Source: Alentia gelatinosa
Lineage: Eukaryota; Annelida; Polychaeta; Phyllodocida; Polynoidae
NCBI GenBank assembly: GCA_950022655.1
Contig: OX465583.1
Coordinates: 12,299,298 to 12,363,297 of the forward strand
DNA length: 64,000 bases
Direction: 5' to 3'
Below, piece by piece: positions 21,117 through 33,250 of the stretch. The notes below the pieces were generated by a model. It ran no database searches, was not told the DNA's origin, and worked only from the letters and a program-made list of their open reading frames with translations. The position numbers and the translations under genes are program-made. Every line of letters starts with the position of its first letter. Within the stretch, counting starts at the first letter, position 1.

Positions 21117-21520
21117 TTTTATCCTAAACCTAATAAAAAAAAAAGCCATAGGTTCAACACTGACTCAGTGTATTTGATGGAGCGTTGAATAAAGTGTTAT
21201 TTATGCACCGAGGTGAATAAAAATACAGACCAATCAGGGACGAGATAACCAAAGTAGATCCGGCAGCATTGATAAATGTGGCCATCCTCTGATGAGTGTC
21301 AACACGCTGCTAACATGGATAATTACAAAATTTTCTCTGTATATCGGTGAGATGGGGTAGGATAAATACGAAACTGAACTCGAGGTAGCCTTCTCAATGT
21401 TTATACCACTCTGGTCAGGTCTGCTACTCACTACACTCGGCTAACGCCTCGTGTAGTAAGACACGACCAGCCCATCGTGGCATAAACAATGACAAGGCTA
21501 ACTCTTGTTTGGTTTCTACT
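21117..21520 (+). mobile_element. Composite A+B palindrome element, copy 2
   Basis: Module A 21117-21366 opens TTTTATCCTA and closes GGGGTAGGATAAA, with the internal CATAGGTTCAACA box. Module B 21368-21520 is a palindrome with arms GTTAGCC, AATGTTTAT and tip CACTCGGCTAACGCCTCGTG. Its arms match copy 10 at 40.2 kb, which lies in the opposite orientation. Confidence 0.8.
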
Positions 21521-22562
21521 AATTATGTTTATTAGAAAGTTGTGCGATCGAGAATATATACATCGAGAGAGATCTTCCAATTATTATGCATACATTTGTA
21601 ATATATTCACAGCTTTTCAATTCGAGGTTATTTTCCCACTAATAGAATGGTTGCATTTACTAGAAGGTTGAAAATCAAGAACTATATCAAGATATTTTGT
21701 TCTGTATTGAAACAAGATGTATCAAAGCAAGCATGTGCCCATATCCATCTAGCTTTGACAACATATATTCTCTGAGCCTATGGGCAAAAAAATGATATCA
21801 TTACAGATCAACAATTCAGATGTCGGTGGGTCTTTGTGTATCCTGGCCCAAGTACGCATTTCCATTTACTCTACTTCATGCTATGACCCCTCTTCCTCTT
21901 TTATTCCTAGTATTCTTTAATTCCTTTTTTCCCGTAATTACATAGATGTTGCATCTATGTGAGGACAGATACATTTTTGTCTCTAGATAAATCTTGCACG
22001 GAGGCAATGAGACTAGCAGCTTCACACTCTGATTAACTCTCTTCGCATTAGTCACACAAACAAAAAGTATTTTGTGAAAGCTAAACTGTAACTAACATGA
22101 TTTCTTTTCCTTTTTTTAGATTTTAGCTTAACTCTCTTTATTTCCAGTTTATTCCCGTAGATTATGTTATACGTGTGACTTTCCCACATAGTTCAAATAT
22201 GAGATCATCTATTTATGTTTTCAATATGGTGATATTGTCGTGCATATTATCGTTGTATCGGTTATCAATCCATTCACAGGTACCGATATTTGATATGGAA
22301 TACGTGATAACCTTGCTCTGATTGTACGAGCTTGCTCTATTTTTGTATTTTTTGTTGTTTTAATAACAACATTATAATCACACTTATAAAGCATGGTTAT
22401 CTAACCTGATTTTTTTTTAAATATTTGCAGCGTTTATTTTCCTTCAAAAGATACATGTACACGTTGAAGCATACAATCGGAACATTATAATACATTCTAA
22501 CTCATAGATAATCTTTGTGTGATCTCTATTGATGAAGGGAGCATACAGCTCGTACTATCAAG
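21521..22562. other. Noncoding AT-rich DNA
   Basis: No supported gene, RNA or repeat recognised. Confidence 0.45.
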
Positions 22563-22839
22563 AGACGTCACGAGTTTGAGTCTGAGTTTATTTATGCCAC
22601 GCATTTTGTTGGCTCCATAATTTCACGAGTCGAAGACGAGTGACATTACGGAGCCAACAAAATGTGTGGCATAAATAAGCTCCAACTCAAACGAGTGGCG
22701 TCTAGATTTTATCCTACCCCATTTCCATATTTTTTCAGTATCAGAAAGTAGTGGCATAAACAACACTTTATGTCACACCCATGAAATAAGCAAATCCCAT
22801 GTTAAGCCTATGGCGTTTTTTTATTAGGGGTAGGATAAA
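22563..22839 (-). mobile_element. Composite A+B palindrome element, copy 3 (reverse)
   Basis: Palindrome 22563-22703 (arms with TTATTTATGCCAC and ATTTTGTTGGCTCC), tip CACGAGTCGAAGACGAGTG, a variant of the common tip. Module A 22707-22839 runs between TTTTATCCTACCCC and GGGGTAGGATAAA and is the shortest of this subtype, 133 bp. The CATAGGCTTAACATG box appears on the minus strand. Confidence 0.8.
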
Positions 22840-22887
22840 TATCTGCCGCAGCCTTTTTTCTGATTTCTTAACTATTCTCTTCTTCAG

Positions 22888-23020
22888 TTACAGCTCCATG
22901 TACACGGAATGTGAGGTTGGGTTGTCCCAGGTTATTCAGGAGGCTTAATGCGTCACTCCGGGCAGAGAAGCCATGGCCAAACGGGCTGACTGACATTTTG
23001 GGTGAAGACCAAGCTGCAAG
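22888..23020 (+). other. Candidate orphan exon
   Basis: 133 bp bounded by a pyrimidine-rich acceptor (ending TCTTCAG at 22887) and a strong donor (CAAG|GTAAAT at 23021). One of three frames is open throughout. The encoded segment has no motif that I recognise, and no partner exons are visible nearby. It may be a spurious match or part of an unseen or noncoding transcript. Confidence 0.25.
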
Positions 23021-23527
23021 GTAAATAAGCCGAACAAATAATGCCTAATATGTATACGTGTCTGTGTAAATGGGTCATCCTTTTGTTAACCACAACAGTG
23101 TGGACAGCAGTACCTCTATGGCTATTGAAAAGTGTCCCATAACTAGTTTGATTTGTTTTTAAAAGGGAAAGAATATCTATTATAAGAATTTCAAAAAAGT
23201 TTTTTCACGAATATCTATTATAAGCTCGTTGTTTTGGGATATAGTCTACATACATGGCAATACTAACTGGTAGTCACAGCAAATAAAACTGTTAATAAAT
23301 ATGGAACTTGATACTTGGAAGCGTGGTTTTGGGCCGATAGGTTAAGGTCAGAAACCCAAAGTGCAATGATAGTGCTACCTGTAGTACCAAGCATGTACTA
23401 GGATTATATGTTTTCTTCATGGTTTTTGAATTCTTATTTTGACTCGAGGCTAGAGTAGGTTCCCAGGTGTGCCTTGGTAATTATTTGTGCCTTTCTTCAC
23501 AGAGTTTAAAAGACAGAGTATTCGCAC

Positions 23528-23952
23528 TTTAACCAAACAGGCCAACTCCAGGTTCTTTAATAGGAGAATGTTTTACATGGTCAATCAGTTGGGTATTGCC
23601 TGTGCAACCTTGACTTAATTATATAGAACTGCATTGAGAAACGTATAAATACACAATACTCCACGAGTTTGGATGGGCCACAATCGTCACCGAGGCGAAG
23701 CCGAGTGACGATTACGGCCCATTCAAACTCGTGGAGTATTGTTTATTTTACGATTCGAGTGCGTTTCTGGATTTATCTCACCCCTTTCACTGTTAAAGCC
23801 GTTAAAATGTCTTGTTTGACTTGTCTTCTCTCTGAAATCCTGGCCACTGATTTGTCAATCGCCTATGACGTCATCTCGCCAACTCCAGGGATTTTAGTCA
23901 GGGAATGTTTTATATGGTCAGTCAGTTGGGTATTGTCAGTGTAACCTTTAGA
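23528..23952 (+). repeat. Diverged direct repeat flanking a palindrome element
   Basis: The segment 23528-23612 (box CAGTTGGGTATTG with a preceding GGGAATGTTTT-like box) recurs at 23876-23952, roughly three-quarters identical. Copy 4 of the composite element lies between them. Confidence 0.55.
23651..23784 (-). mobile_element. Composite A+B palindrome element, copy 4 (module A truncated)
   Basis: Near-perfect palindrome 23651-23745, about 37 bp per arm (CAATACTCCACGAGTTTG, ATGGGCC, ATCGTCAC), with tip CACCGAGGCGAAGCCGAGTG. It is followed at 23771 by ATTTATCTCACCCC, the start of module A. The other end of A is not found. Confidence 0.7.
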
Positions 23953-24863
23953 TAAGAATAGTTTGTTCAACAGTCATACATTTTCGTAAAATAGAACGTT
24001 AGTGTACAGCAGCTTTGTGTATAATTTGCTAATAAAGTTTCACATACATCCTATTTCTCTTTATAACCTTAGCAAAGAGTCCAACATCAATATTTCAGAA
24101 CAGTTACGCATTTGAGGGAATATGTCTCATCAACTATCAATTCTATAAAAGGTCAGCAAACTTCAAAATGTCCATTTATTTGAATATTGGTTTCAAGATA
24201 CTCAATATCCTTAAAGGTCGTACTAAAAAAATTTATGAACAAAATTAACCGCATATGATAGCCTTATTATAATCTGTTTTACTGTTTTACATGGAAAATG
24301 TGGTAATAGTAAAACCAGGGGCTCTAGATGGAAATACAATATTGATACAGCGGACGTGAGGGTATGCATCTGCTGCGACCTTCTAGGAAATTGTGCATTA
24401 TGTAAGCATTTGATGGCAGAACACAGATGCAATACATGGACAATGGTGGATGTACCCCATCTGTAAAAATATATATGCACCTTTTTTACAAGAATTTCTT
24501 TATCACATGTAGCCATTCTTAGATACAATGATGTACAATCAATAGCTTTTTTTCACCAGGATATGCCATATATCCTGATCATGGCCACTTTGTTGACTTG
24601 CTAGGTCTGGATGAATCGTGTGCAAATAATTGTTTGAATCGTGGCAATGAAATAGCCCCCTTTGAGCGATAATATGAGCTACACACATTGGGAAATGTGC
24701 ATGACCAGATCTTTCAAGATTTACTCAGATTCATTAAGATGCAGCAAGGTGCTACAAGACACAGTCTGACCTTGTTAGACAAAAAACATTGAACCAACCC
24801 TTTGTGGGTTTATAAATACTCCCTGACCTTAATTTACTGGATATAGGGCTAAAGTTGTACAGT
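23953..24863. other. Noncoding DNA
   Basis: No supported gene. A minus-strand open frame at 24223-24528 shows no motif. Confidence 0.45.
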
Positions 24864-25174
24864 GGTAAGATTGTTTGTTTGTTTGTTTAGTTAAACATCC
24901 AATTTGTTCAATTAGACTTAATTTGGGTTTAACGAAATCTATGAGATGAATGTAGGTAGAAATCTCACCCCTACACATTTACCGAAGTGAGAGTTCTTAT
25001 ACTTCCCACACCATATAGCCACGGTATGAGAAGGATCGGCCTTTGATATAGCAGTAAATCTACCACTGCTGGGGGTGAAGGAGTAAAGTGGCTGCAGTGG
25101 GACTCGAATCAACAAAGTCCGACAACCTTGGGATTACAAGTCCAGTGCTCTTTACCACTGAGCTAACACCCCAA
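24864..25174 (-). mobile_element. tRNA-derived SINE, full length
   Basis: On the minus strand the head reads GGGGTGTTAGCTCAGTGGTA (A box), then GATTCGAGTCC (B box), so it is tRNA-like but without a complete cloverleaf. A body of about 200 bp with a CAGCAGTGGTAGATTTACTG box follows, and the tail is (AAAC)n, seen on the plus strand as TTTG repeats from 24864. A rearranged copy of the same SINE lies in the intron at 45.8-46.6 kb. RNA polymerase III would transcribe it, and a LINE would supply reverse transcriptase. Confidence 0.85.
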
Positions 25175-25499
25175 CCCGGTCGCTTTAGTTATGCTTGCTG
25201 GCAAACATATCTGGTCTGCACCACAAGGAGGCAAGGCGACCAAGAGGGTGAACAGATTGGTAATTGCTGTCCACTCCAGCGGACCACAGTGGTAAGAAGC
25301 AGGAAGAATAATGCATAGGTTGTTTCAATGTGTGTGAGTGTTCTCAAGACAAAACTAACTGCTTCGCTGTTCCTGGATGGATATTTCATACAATCGATGA
25401 GTGCATGCAAGAGTGGCATACTTCACTGATTTCAAAGGGGAATCGACTGTCCTTTATGAACTTTCAAATTCATGATGCCGCTCATGAACACTATCCTTC
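25175..25499. other. Noncoding spacer
   Basis: Open frames on both strands overlap here without domain support. I see nothing else. Confidence 0.4.
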
Positions 25500-25791
25500 T
25501 TTATCTCACCCCAGATATTTTTTCCCCATAGACTTAACATTGGGAACTGGTATCTAACACCCATTAGATAATTAGAAAAAATATCCAATGGAGGATAATG
25601 TCACAAATGTTAGCCCATTAGTCAATATTAAGGGTGAGATAAATTCAGAAACCCATTCAAGTTTAGGGTCAGAGCTCGATCCCATCTAATTTGAATCACA
25701 TAGAAATTCACGCGGCTTCGCCTTGTGAATTACTACGTGATTCAAACTCGTTGGGATACGAGCTCAGACCCTAAACTTTCATGGGTTTCCT
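25500..25791 (+). mobile_element. Composite A+B palindrome element, copy 5
   Basis: Module A 25500-25644 runs from TTTATCTCACCCC to AGGGTGAGATAAAT, with the CATAGACTTAACATTGGGAA box and its own small inverted pair around 25560-25595. Module B 25646-25791 is a palindrome with arms GTTTAGGGTCAGAGCTCG and a GATTCAAACTCG box, tip near CGGCTTCGCCTTGTGAATTA. Same subfamily as copies 7, 12 (first unit) and 13. Confidence 0.85.
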
Positions 25792-25857
25792 CTATAGTAT
25801 CCACTTAGTGATAGCTCTAGCTGTCTATAGTTCCAGGGGCCCATTGACTAATCTAGG

Positions 25858-26045
25858 CTCTTACATGAAGATCCTTTTCTGTACCTTGTGCAAGGGTTAT
25901 CGTTTAATAATATTCAAGTTTGTTCACTAAGACAGTCTAAGGTGTTGAATAAGGTTTACCGTAGGTGTTGGATAAAGTTTACCAATATCGCCCCTGGGTC
26001 TCCTTCGGGTACACAGAAAGATTAACATGTATAAGCCTAGATTAT
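25858..26045 (+). repeat. Dispersed repeat family 2, copy a
   Basis: Boxes TACATGAAGAT, GTGCAAGGGTTATCGTTTAA and GTTGGATAAAGTTTACC also occur at 37690-37990 (reverse strand) and 61366-61500. All copies are diverged. No ends or coding frame defined. Confidence 0.5.
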
Positions 26046-26949
26046 TAAACGGGCTCCAGGTGTTATTGTAGTCAACGTGTCCTTCCATGGACAAAGAATA
26101 TCAGTCATTTTGTTGAGGATGGCTTCTACATCGTATGACGTTTCAGAGCCATTGTATGGCTTCCTGAGTCAATATGGCTTCCGCGGGGAATCTACTACTG
26201 AGGAAGGCTCTCTCGCCCAAGTATTGTATGCGTCATGTCTTTAGCTGAAGGTTGAGTGACTTCATTGACTGAGGTCCTTTCCTGCCTGCATTCAGCAGGT
26301 TTGGACTGAGTTACAGACATCTGCTGGAAGGAGGAGTTTGCTTAGCAATGCTGGGTCTCAGGTGTGCTACCCGGCTATGGAGGAATTTATGTGTGAGTGA
26401 GGGGAAAAGGGTGTAGCTTTTCAAGGTTCCCTTTCCTGTGTAAATGTCCTTGCAGGCTACCATCCGCCCATTACCTCAACCTCTCGCGTGCCACCTCTAA
26501 ACATAAGAAGGTCACTCTTCTCCACCAGATTCCACACGTCAAGTATGAGGTACAACGGTGGCTATTTTTATCTGGTTTAAAGGCCGGCCTGTTTACGCAG
26601 CATAAAATCTCCTCTTTGCCTCAGATACCATTAGCGGACTACATCAAGCCGCCATGCTGCCATCAAAGGGACACTTTGCCGCCCCCATTCCAATGGGCGC
26701 TTGGTTTTGGCCTAGATTTCACAGTGCTACATTCTCTTGGGGATACTGTGGATATGATTCAAGATGGAGACCCTAGTAGGTTCGTCTATTATGTCCATCA
26801 AGGGTGCAAAAGAATTCATGACAGTTTGAAAGGAAGACTTCCTCCGTGGGCACCTATTCACATGCAAATCCTGTTCGCAATAGTTCACCTCCCCTGCATT
26901 GAGTTCCTGTTTGGATTGGCGTCATTTGATCTGATATGATATCAGCAGA
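26046..26949. other. Region of rising GC before the CpG-rich island
   Basis: Contains an open frame (26397-26939) without an upstream ATG and without a recognisable domain. I do not call it a gene. Confidence 0.35.
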
Positions 26950-29900
26950 CGACATTTTTCTGGAAACTATTTTGCGCGCCAATCGTCACGACGGTGAATC
27001 CTTACCTCATTTCCACACCACTCGAGGCGACCCAAAGTCTGAGTTATTGGTCGACTGCTGGCAGTACCACCTTTTTTGTCATTCAGCATATATTTTTTTT
27101 GTCATTGAAACTAGCCAAAGCAGCAGCCGGACTAAGCTGGCAGCCTGCCAAGTAAAGTCGACGTGTAAGCCACCACCGCCACTCTACTTTAGTATAGGGC
27201 CTCCTCCTACACCACCACCAGCACCACCACCAACGCCACCACCACCGGGCGAGAGGCGGGGGACAGAGAAAGACTCGACAGAAGCCTCCAAGCAGCAGCT
27301 TGTCAGCTCGGTCGCCTAGGGAGTTACCAAGCGGTGTCTGGTGGTGTGAAGCGAAGCGAGACTAACCCGGCGTTAACCTGGGTTGTGGAGCAGGAAGAGC
27401 AGTGGATGGAAGACTAGGTAGGCTTAAGGCTCTCAGCTAGGCACTGTGGTGGTGTATAGCTCCCCCCTGCTACTACTACTACAACTCCCCTGCCGACAGC
27501 ATCCTCCCGCTGCCCGCTGCCGCGGCTGCCGCCCGTACCAACAACAACAACTACCTCCTCCCCTTCCTGCCTCACCCATTCAGCCTAAACCACATCGCCG
27601 CCGACAGCGCACGAGTTGGCAGCACACAGAAACCACCCGGTGCGGGATTGACGTCGGTTGGCTGTGCTGTCTGGCCCGCCGAGCTACCATCACCAACTGC
27701 ACACCACCACCACCACCACCACCACCTCCACTACTACCTCCACAGTTCACACCTCCTAACTGTCTCTCCTTTGCCGGGCTACCTATAGAACCTGGTGAGG
27801 AACACTTTTTATTTATGTACTCTCTGTGTACACACTTCTTTTTTTAAAACCATCTCAAGTTTTTTTTTAATTTATTCTTCTTTCTCTGCATGCGCATCAC
27901 CCACGTTGTTTTTTTTAACCAGGAAGACATCGTCAGTTTTATGTGCATGTATTCATAGAGGTTATGACACTGTTGCTGTGTCCGTGACCCTAACCTACTG
28001 ATCGGTAAGGTATGTGGTGGCTAGTATGGGCTAAAGCAACAGTCACCCAGCTTGACACTATAACCGGACACGGGTGTCACGCTACACACATACCTACACT
28101 CGCCCTACCATCAGCACTGACCCAGCTAGCCTGGCAAATCGACATAATACCGCTAATCTTGCGCTGCTAGTCTCCACTAGCCAGCTGGCTAGCTCCCCTT
28201 CCGGCCTAGTCTGTGTGTGCCGAGTGGTGTAGTTGCTGTTAGATTTCACTCCCTCTGCGGCTATTGAAGTAAACACTGTCACCCCCGCCGCACGCTGGCA
28301 CCGTGCCTACTGCGTACTGGCACTGGCAGCGGGCTTTAGACCCCCGCTATAACCCCCGCTACGGCTCCTTCTTCTCAAAGACGGCCATGTCAATATATGA
28401 TTATCTATAACGCAGCCTCGATTTCCGCTAATATCGCTCAGGGAGGGTCAGAGCAGCCATGAAACCACGACTGGAGTCTGTCGAGTCCAGGCATCTTGCA
28501 CCTGCAGCTTTGTGACACTTCAGACTCCATGGACATTCCCTATAAAGGGGGGACCATATATGATATGTCTGGAGGTTCTGAATTTTCAAAATATGATGAT
28601 TCTCGATGACAACTGGAATGATACAATAAAAGCTACCTTTCTTGAATATGCACAAAATTTGAATACCGGTGCAAATCTGTATTCTTCGCTCTTTGAGGGT
28701 ACATTCTATTTTCATTTTATTATAAAAAAGAATCTACAATATCAACCCATATAGACAACAATGGAGATACATGTTTTAACTCAAGACAAAGCGTGCCTCA
28801 CTGACCCTCCACGTTCGTCATGTTCTTGCCACCCTAGATTTCTTCATTTTTTGTGAATCTGCAGGGTTTATTTTTTAATCGGCTGACATGGAGTTGAGCC
28901 GTCCCGCAGCGCACATGATTACCTCATGTGGATCTCCAAGGCGTGTACACGACAGGGGGGAGCAGAACGTGATGGTGGTACAATGGCGTTGGGCCGATGA
29001 CGTCATCCGACCATGTCTCGCCGTAAGGCAGGGTGTGTGTGTGTGAGGGGGGGGGGGGGGTGCAGAATGACTCGCACCGTTTGAAGATGATACTCAGCAT
29101 GGGGGCTGGGTGGAATTTTTTCTCTCTTTTTTAATTTTTTTTTTTACTATTTTTAAATGTTTTCCATGATACTTTCCTTCCTATATATCGTGAGCTGCTC
29201 AGCAGCGACCTGCTCAACATGTCAACTCAAGGTGTGAATATATACAGCGGGAGGATGTCCCTCCTATGCTTTATATGCCCTCTGCTAATAGGTGCCTGCA
29301 CACGAGGGACATGGACGGATTATACAAGACTTCTACATGAAGGGAATCGGGTGGCGGAGGGAAGAGGGGGAGGGGGATGCAGTTCAGAGGCACAACAAAT
29401 CTAAAAAGCTGAGATAAAAGCAAGACTCTAGTCCTCGCCCCAGGGCACGAATGAGTAGGGAGCTGGATGGAGAAGGGAAAGGGGAGTGGGGGTTAGTAAA
29501 GCGGAAGGTTTAGAACGTGGAAAAGAGGGTGGGTGGGTGGGTGGATTGAAGGGGGGATATCTGGGGCCCCCTCTAAGCCCGGGAGCCAGGGTTTCCGGTG
29601 GAGGTGGATTTCGATGTGACTCACCCCCATGCCGACCCTCTTAGCCCCGTGTGAGTAAAGTGGAGGTGTAGTGTTCCCGCAGAGGTCACACCCGGCGGAG
29701 GATGCAGTGTAGCAGCAAGAGAGGATGTGATGGTGGTGGGGGTGTGCTACTAAAGGGTGAGGGGCGGGAGATAGAGGGCGGGAGGACGAGGGGTGAGTGT
29801 TCAGTTCAGAGAAGCAGCTGATGCTGCTGCCTGGCGATGCGACCTGCCGATAGCGTAGCACCGGGAGGGCCTGCGGGATATCAGGGGGCCCCACAAGGCA

Positions 29901-31520
29901 GCGGTGCCCCTGTCATACCTACCCATCCCCCGCACTTGATAGATGTAGCGTGTGTGTTTCAATATGTACCTCACCTCAGTTTCATCATAAGCTATTCAGA
30001 CTCTGTCGCGCCACCGCCTGAGATGCCTGCCTTATGGCTTATACAAGGGTCTTCAGGCTTGAGTCCCCTTACTCGCACCGTTTTGCATGGGGTACGTACG
30101 GTCTTACATAATCTAGTGTGCTCAGGCTGTGGGTGCCGAGTTAGGTAAGTTCATCTACTTTGGGCCACGGTTCCCGCCCTTTGCATGTGTTCATTCAGCA
30201 GGTGTATACAGGTGCCCTGCGAACAGGTGAATATGCGGTGTCAGCAGTGGCTTAGGATAACACTTAATGGCATTGCTTTGACTGGTAATCGCTGAGAAGT
30301 GTATAAGAAGCCATGGATATATGATGGACTTGATGATATATATTTGTATTAAATTCGGTTTATTTCAAACATGGACCTAGGGTTTTCTATTATGGTTGAA
30401 ACCGTGAACATGTGGTTTGTGATCTGCACCACTGAACATCATCATTTCAATGGCTTCCGAAGGTAGATGGCCGCCATCCAAGATTTAAAACAAAAATTAA
30501 ATTCCCTTATGTACCTTATATTCATGCGCCTCGGTATAATAAAAGCCCGAACCAGGATAATAGCCATACGATCCTATGAGCTTTCTTCAATAGAGCTGTA
30601 AGGAATCGAAGCATGACGAATTCTTGGTCCTCCTCCTCCCACCCACCAACCCTCCAAACTATTGTTATTTAAATTGGTTGTTTCCAATTATGAATTGAGG
30701 GTAGGCCAGCAGGCACATTTTCCTTTGTCTGCCGCTGGGGGCGCTTGGCGGTCGATTCAGCGGCGCTGGGACTTCACCACCCCGCCGCCCGCCGCCCGCC
30801 GCCCGCCGCCCGCCGCCCGCCGCCCCCATGTGTGTGTGTAGAGTGTGTCTGTCTGAGAGGGGAACTCTTCCCCGTGGCCCTGACACCCACCACCGCCGCC
30901 GCTGTAGTAAGCACATACAAGGCAAGGCACTGACTTAGCATTGCCATGACGGGCAGGCAGGCGACTGACATGACCACCAGCACCACTCACACCACCACCA
31001 CCTACACCACCACCACCACTCACAACACTGCCACTGGCCAGTCCGCGCGACCGCAGACAGGCTCTTCTAAGGTAAGATCCAATGTTGTCATTCAACGGCG
31101 CTACCACTGCGGAGGAAGACCCCTCTTCTTCTTCTTGTTGAGAGGCTGGGAGCGGGCGGGTTCTGTTCCGGGGCCGTGCACACTGGGCACGTGCATGCCC
31201 TGCCAGCCGGGCGGAGCTAGGGGCGAGGCAGGCCGGGTTGTCGGGTTGCTGGCCCGGCCGGGCGCCCTGGGTCGGACCGGGGCCGCCCCTACGTTATGTG
31301 GGTGATATACTACGGGCTGTGACCTACATTCAAAGGCTCTATAAATATGGCAGTCGCGCAGTGGTGATGGTGGTGGTGGTGGTTGTAGTGTCAGTGGTTT
31401 TCTTAGTGGTCGAGCCCGTTGTCTCGGTAGGGCTGACAGATGAGTGGTGTCTTAGTGTCAGGAGGGTGAGGCATTCGATCCGTGACAGCGACCCAAAATA
31501 TCGACTGGCTCTGCCCACGT
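26950..31520. promoter_or_regulatory. GC-rich, CpG-rich island: probable promoter / first-exon region
   Basis: GC and CpG content rise sharply against the AT-rich surroundings, with low-complexity CCA/CAC, GGT and CGCCGCC runs and almost no transposon remnants. Several strong plus-strand splice-donor matches occur: TAG|GTAAGT at 30145, AAG|GTAAGA near 31072 and one near 27793. A consensus CRE (TGACGTCA) lies at 28998-29005 and a TATA-like TCTATAAATA at about 31339. The next plus-strand gene begins with an acceptor at 43042 and has its 5' UTR there, so alternative noncoding first exons here are plausible. That link is inference, and no transcript evidence is available. Confidence 0.5.
30777..30828 (+). 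repeat. CGCCGCC heptamer repeat (G4-prone on the minus strand)
   Basis: About seven tandem units of CCGCCCG. The complementary strand carries repeated GGG blocks that could form G-quadruplexes. It sits inside the CpG-rich island. Confidence 0.8.
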
Positions 31521-31645
31521 GGATCCGTTAATGATCACACCATGTGTGCCAAGTGTTGATTGGTGTTGTCACCTATACCCACAGTCTTCACATTATATCT
31601 AGTGACAGTGACCATTATGTTACGTCCATGTGTTTATAAATCCTA
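31521..31645. other. Short spacer
   Basis: Falling GC, nothing recognised. Confidence 0.4.
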
Positions 31646-32215
31646 CCCCTCATATTTATAAATCTCCGTAGACTTAACATGGTGTGTCTGTATGCCACAG
31701 TTGTGACATTAAATATTTAAATGCCATGGATGACATATGAAGTAATAAAAAAAAACATGATGGGGTAGGATAGAATCTAAACGTCATTCAATTTCATATA
31801 ATTGTTTACATGGCATTCATTGTCTTCCACTACAGATATCACAAAGCAGAGCTGAGTGATATCATTCCGTGAATAAAACTCAAGCGATATAAACAATCAT
31901 AAGAAATTTTGTGATGTTTCATGATATTATCCTACCCGACATATAAATGTCAATAGACTTAACATGGTGTGATTGTATGCCACGATTGTGCCATAAAATA
32001 TGTATATGCCACGGGTGACATATGAAGTAAGAAATACATGACCGGGTAGGATAGAATCTAAACGTCACTCAAATTCATATAATTGTTTACATGGCGTTCA
32101 TTGTCTTCCACTACAGATATCACGAAGCTCTCAGATATCACGAAGCAGAGCTGAGTGATATCATTCCGTGAAGAAAACTCATGCCATATAAACAATCATA
32201 TGAAATTTCGTGACG
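31646..32215 (+). mobile_element. Tandem dimer of the composite element (A-B-A-B), copy 6
   Basis: Unit 1: A 31646-31774 (AATCCTACCCC to GGGGTAGGATAGAATC) and B 31776-31922. Unit 2: A 31926-32056 and B 32058-32215. The two units are about 85-90% alike, including the A box TAGACTTAACATGG and the palindrome arms (AAACGTCA, ATAATTGTTTACATGGC). The tip CACGAAGCAGAGCTGAGTG is a diverged form of the common tip. Unit 2 has an extra TCAGATATCACGAAGC duplication at its tip. Confidence 0.8.
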
Positions 32216-32974
32216 TTTCTTGATAGTATTCCTGTAAAGCTGACACACAAGTACACGTGAAATTCTCATATTCAGTGTCTGATTTTTCAGACTACGATCC
32301 ATTACGTTGTCAGCCTAACGAACAGCAGTATATTATAATCTTATCTTTTAAGTATTTAGATAACGTATAGGGAGTGTGTACTTCAGCACACAAGATGCTT
32401 TAGTCATCCAGCGATAACACTTCGCCAACATGAACTTCAGAAATGAGATTCACTTTTGCATTTCCATTGAGTTCTTGCTCAGCATCAATTTCTAAGATAT
32501 AATAATTGACCTGAATGTCTACCAATAGACAGATATTTTTCACAAGGCAGTATGTTCACTATGTAACAGCCACTTTCTTCGATAGCCAATGACAACCTCT
32601 GACAACATTGAATATGCAGATATGACAGAAATATTCCGGAATAGGAACAAATGCTTTAGGTTAGGACTTTATTACAGCATTGAAGGGACCACCAAAGATA
32701 CGTAGATGTAAATCGATGTGAATAATCAATGCTATTATATAAAGTAAGCTATAGATATTAACAGCAAATAATATGTAAATAAGGTGTGGAGCACTAATGT
32801 TCATAACTCTGTGAGTACCAATGCATCCATATTATAGAGTAGTTGGAGATGAAATGATTTCTTAAATTTTTATGTACATGTGTGTAATTTCAGACCTATA
32901 AATACTAAAATATACATGTCCTGTCTACCATAAACTTATGCCATGCATGAGCGATACATAATAGAAAATATTAT
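32216..32974. other. Noncoding DNA
   Basis: AT-rich; no gene, RNA or repeat recognised. Confidence 0.45.
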
Positions 32975-33250
32975 AGAGGAAACCTATGAAAGTTTAGGGT
33001 CAGAGCTCGGATCTCATCAAGTTTGAATCGTGTAGTAATTCACAAGGTGAAGCCACATAAATTACGTAGCGATTAAAATGAGATGCTATCGAGCTCTGAC
33101 CCCAAACTTGAATAGGGTTCTGAATTCATCTCGCCCTTTATATTGGCGAATGAGCTAACCTTTGAGGCATAATCCCCCATTGAGTGTTTTTTCTAAATAC
33201 TCAAGAGGCGTTGGATAAAAGTTCCCAATGTTAAATCTATGGGGAAAACT
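32975..33250 (-). mobile_element. Composite A+B palindrome element, copy 7 (reverse)
   Basis: Palindrome 32975-33122 with the GTTTAGGGTCAGAGCTCG arms of copy 5. Module A follows from 33127 (ATCTCGCCCTTTATATTG) to about 33250 with the reversed TTAACATTGGGAAC box (CCCAATGTTAAATCTATGGG). The distal TIR of A is decayed. Confidence 0.75.

Noticed and set aside
25141..25174. Possible tRNA gene (minus strand)
   Set aside because: A and B boxes exist but the acceptor stem and anticodon arm do not fold properly, and the SINE body and tail follow.
26397..26939. 180-codon open frame near the CpG-rich island
   Set aside because: It starts at GTG without an early ATG, has no domain or compositional signal, and no splice context supports it.
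30946..31305. Open frame starting with Thr-rich repeats
   Set aside because: The frame is a product of CAC/ACC low-complexity DNA and runs through a strong splice donor near 31072. More likely untranslated exon plus intron.
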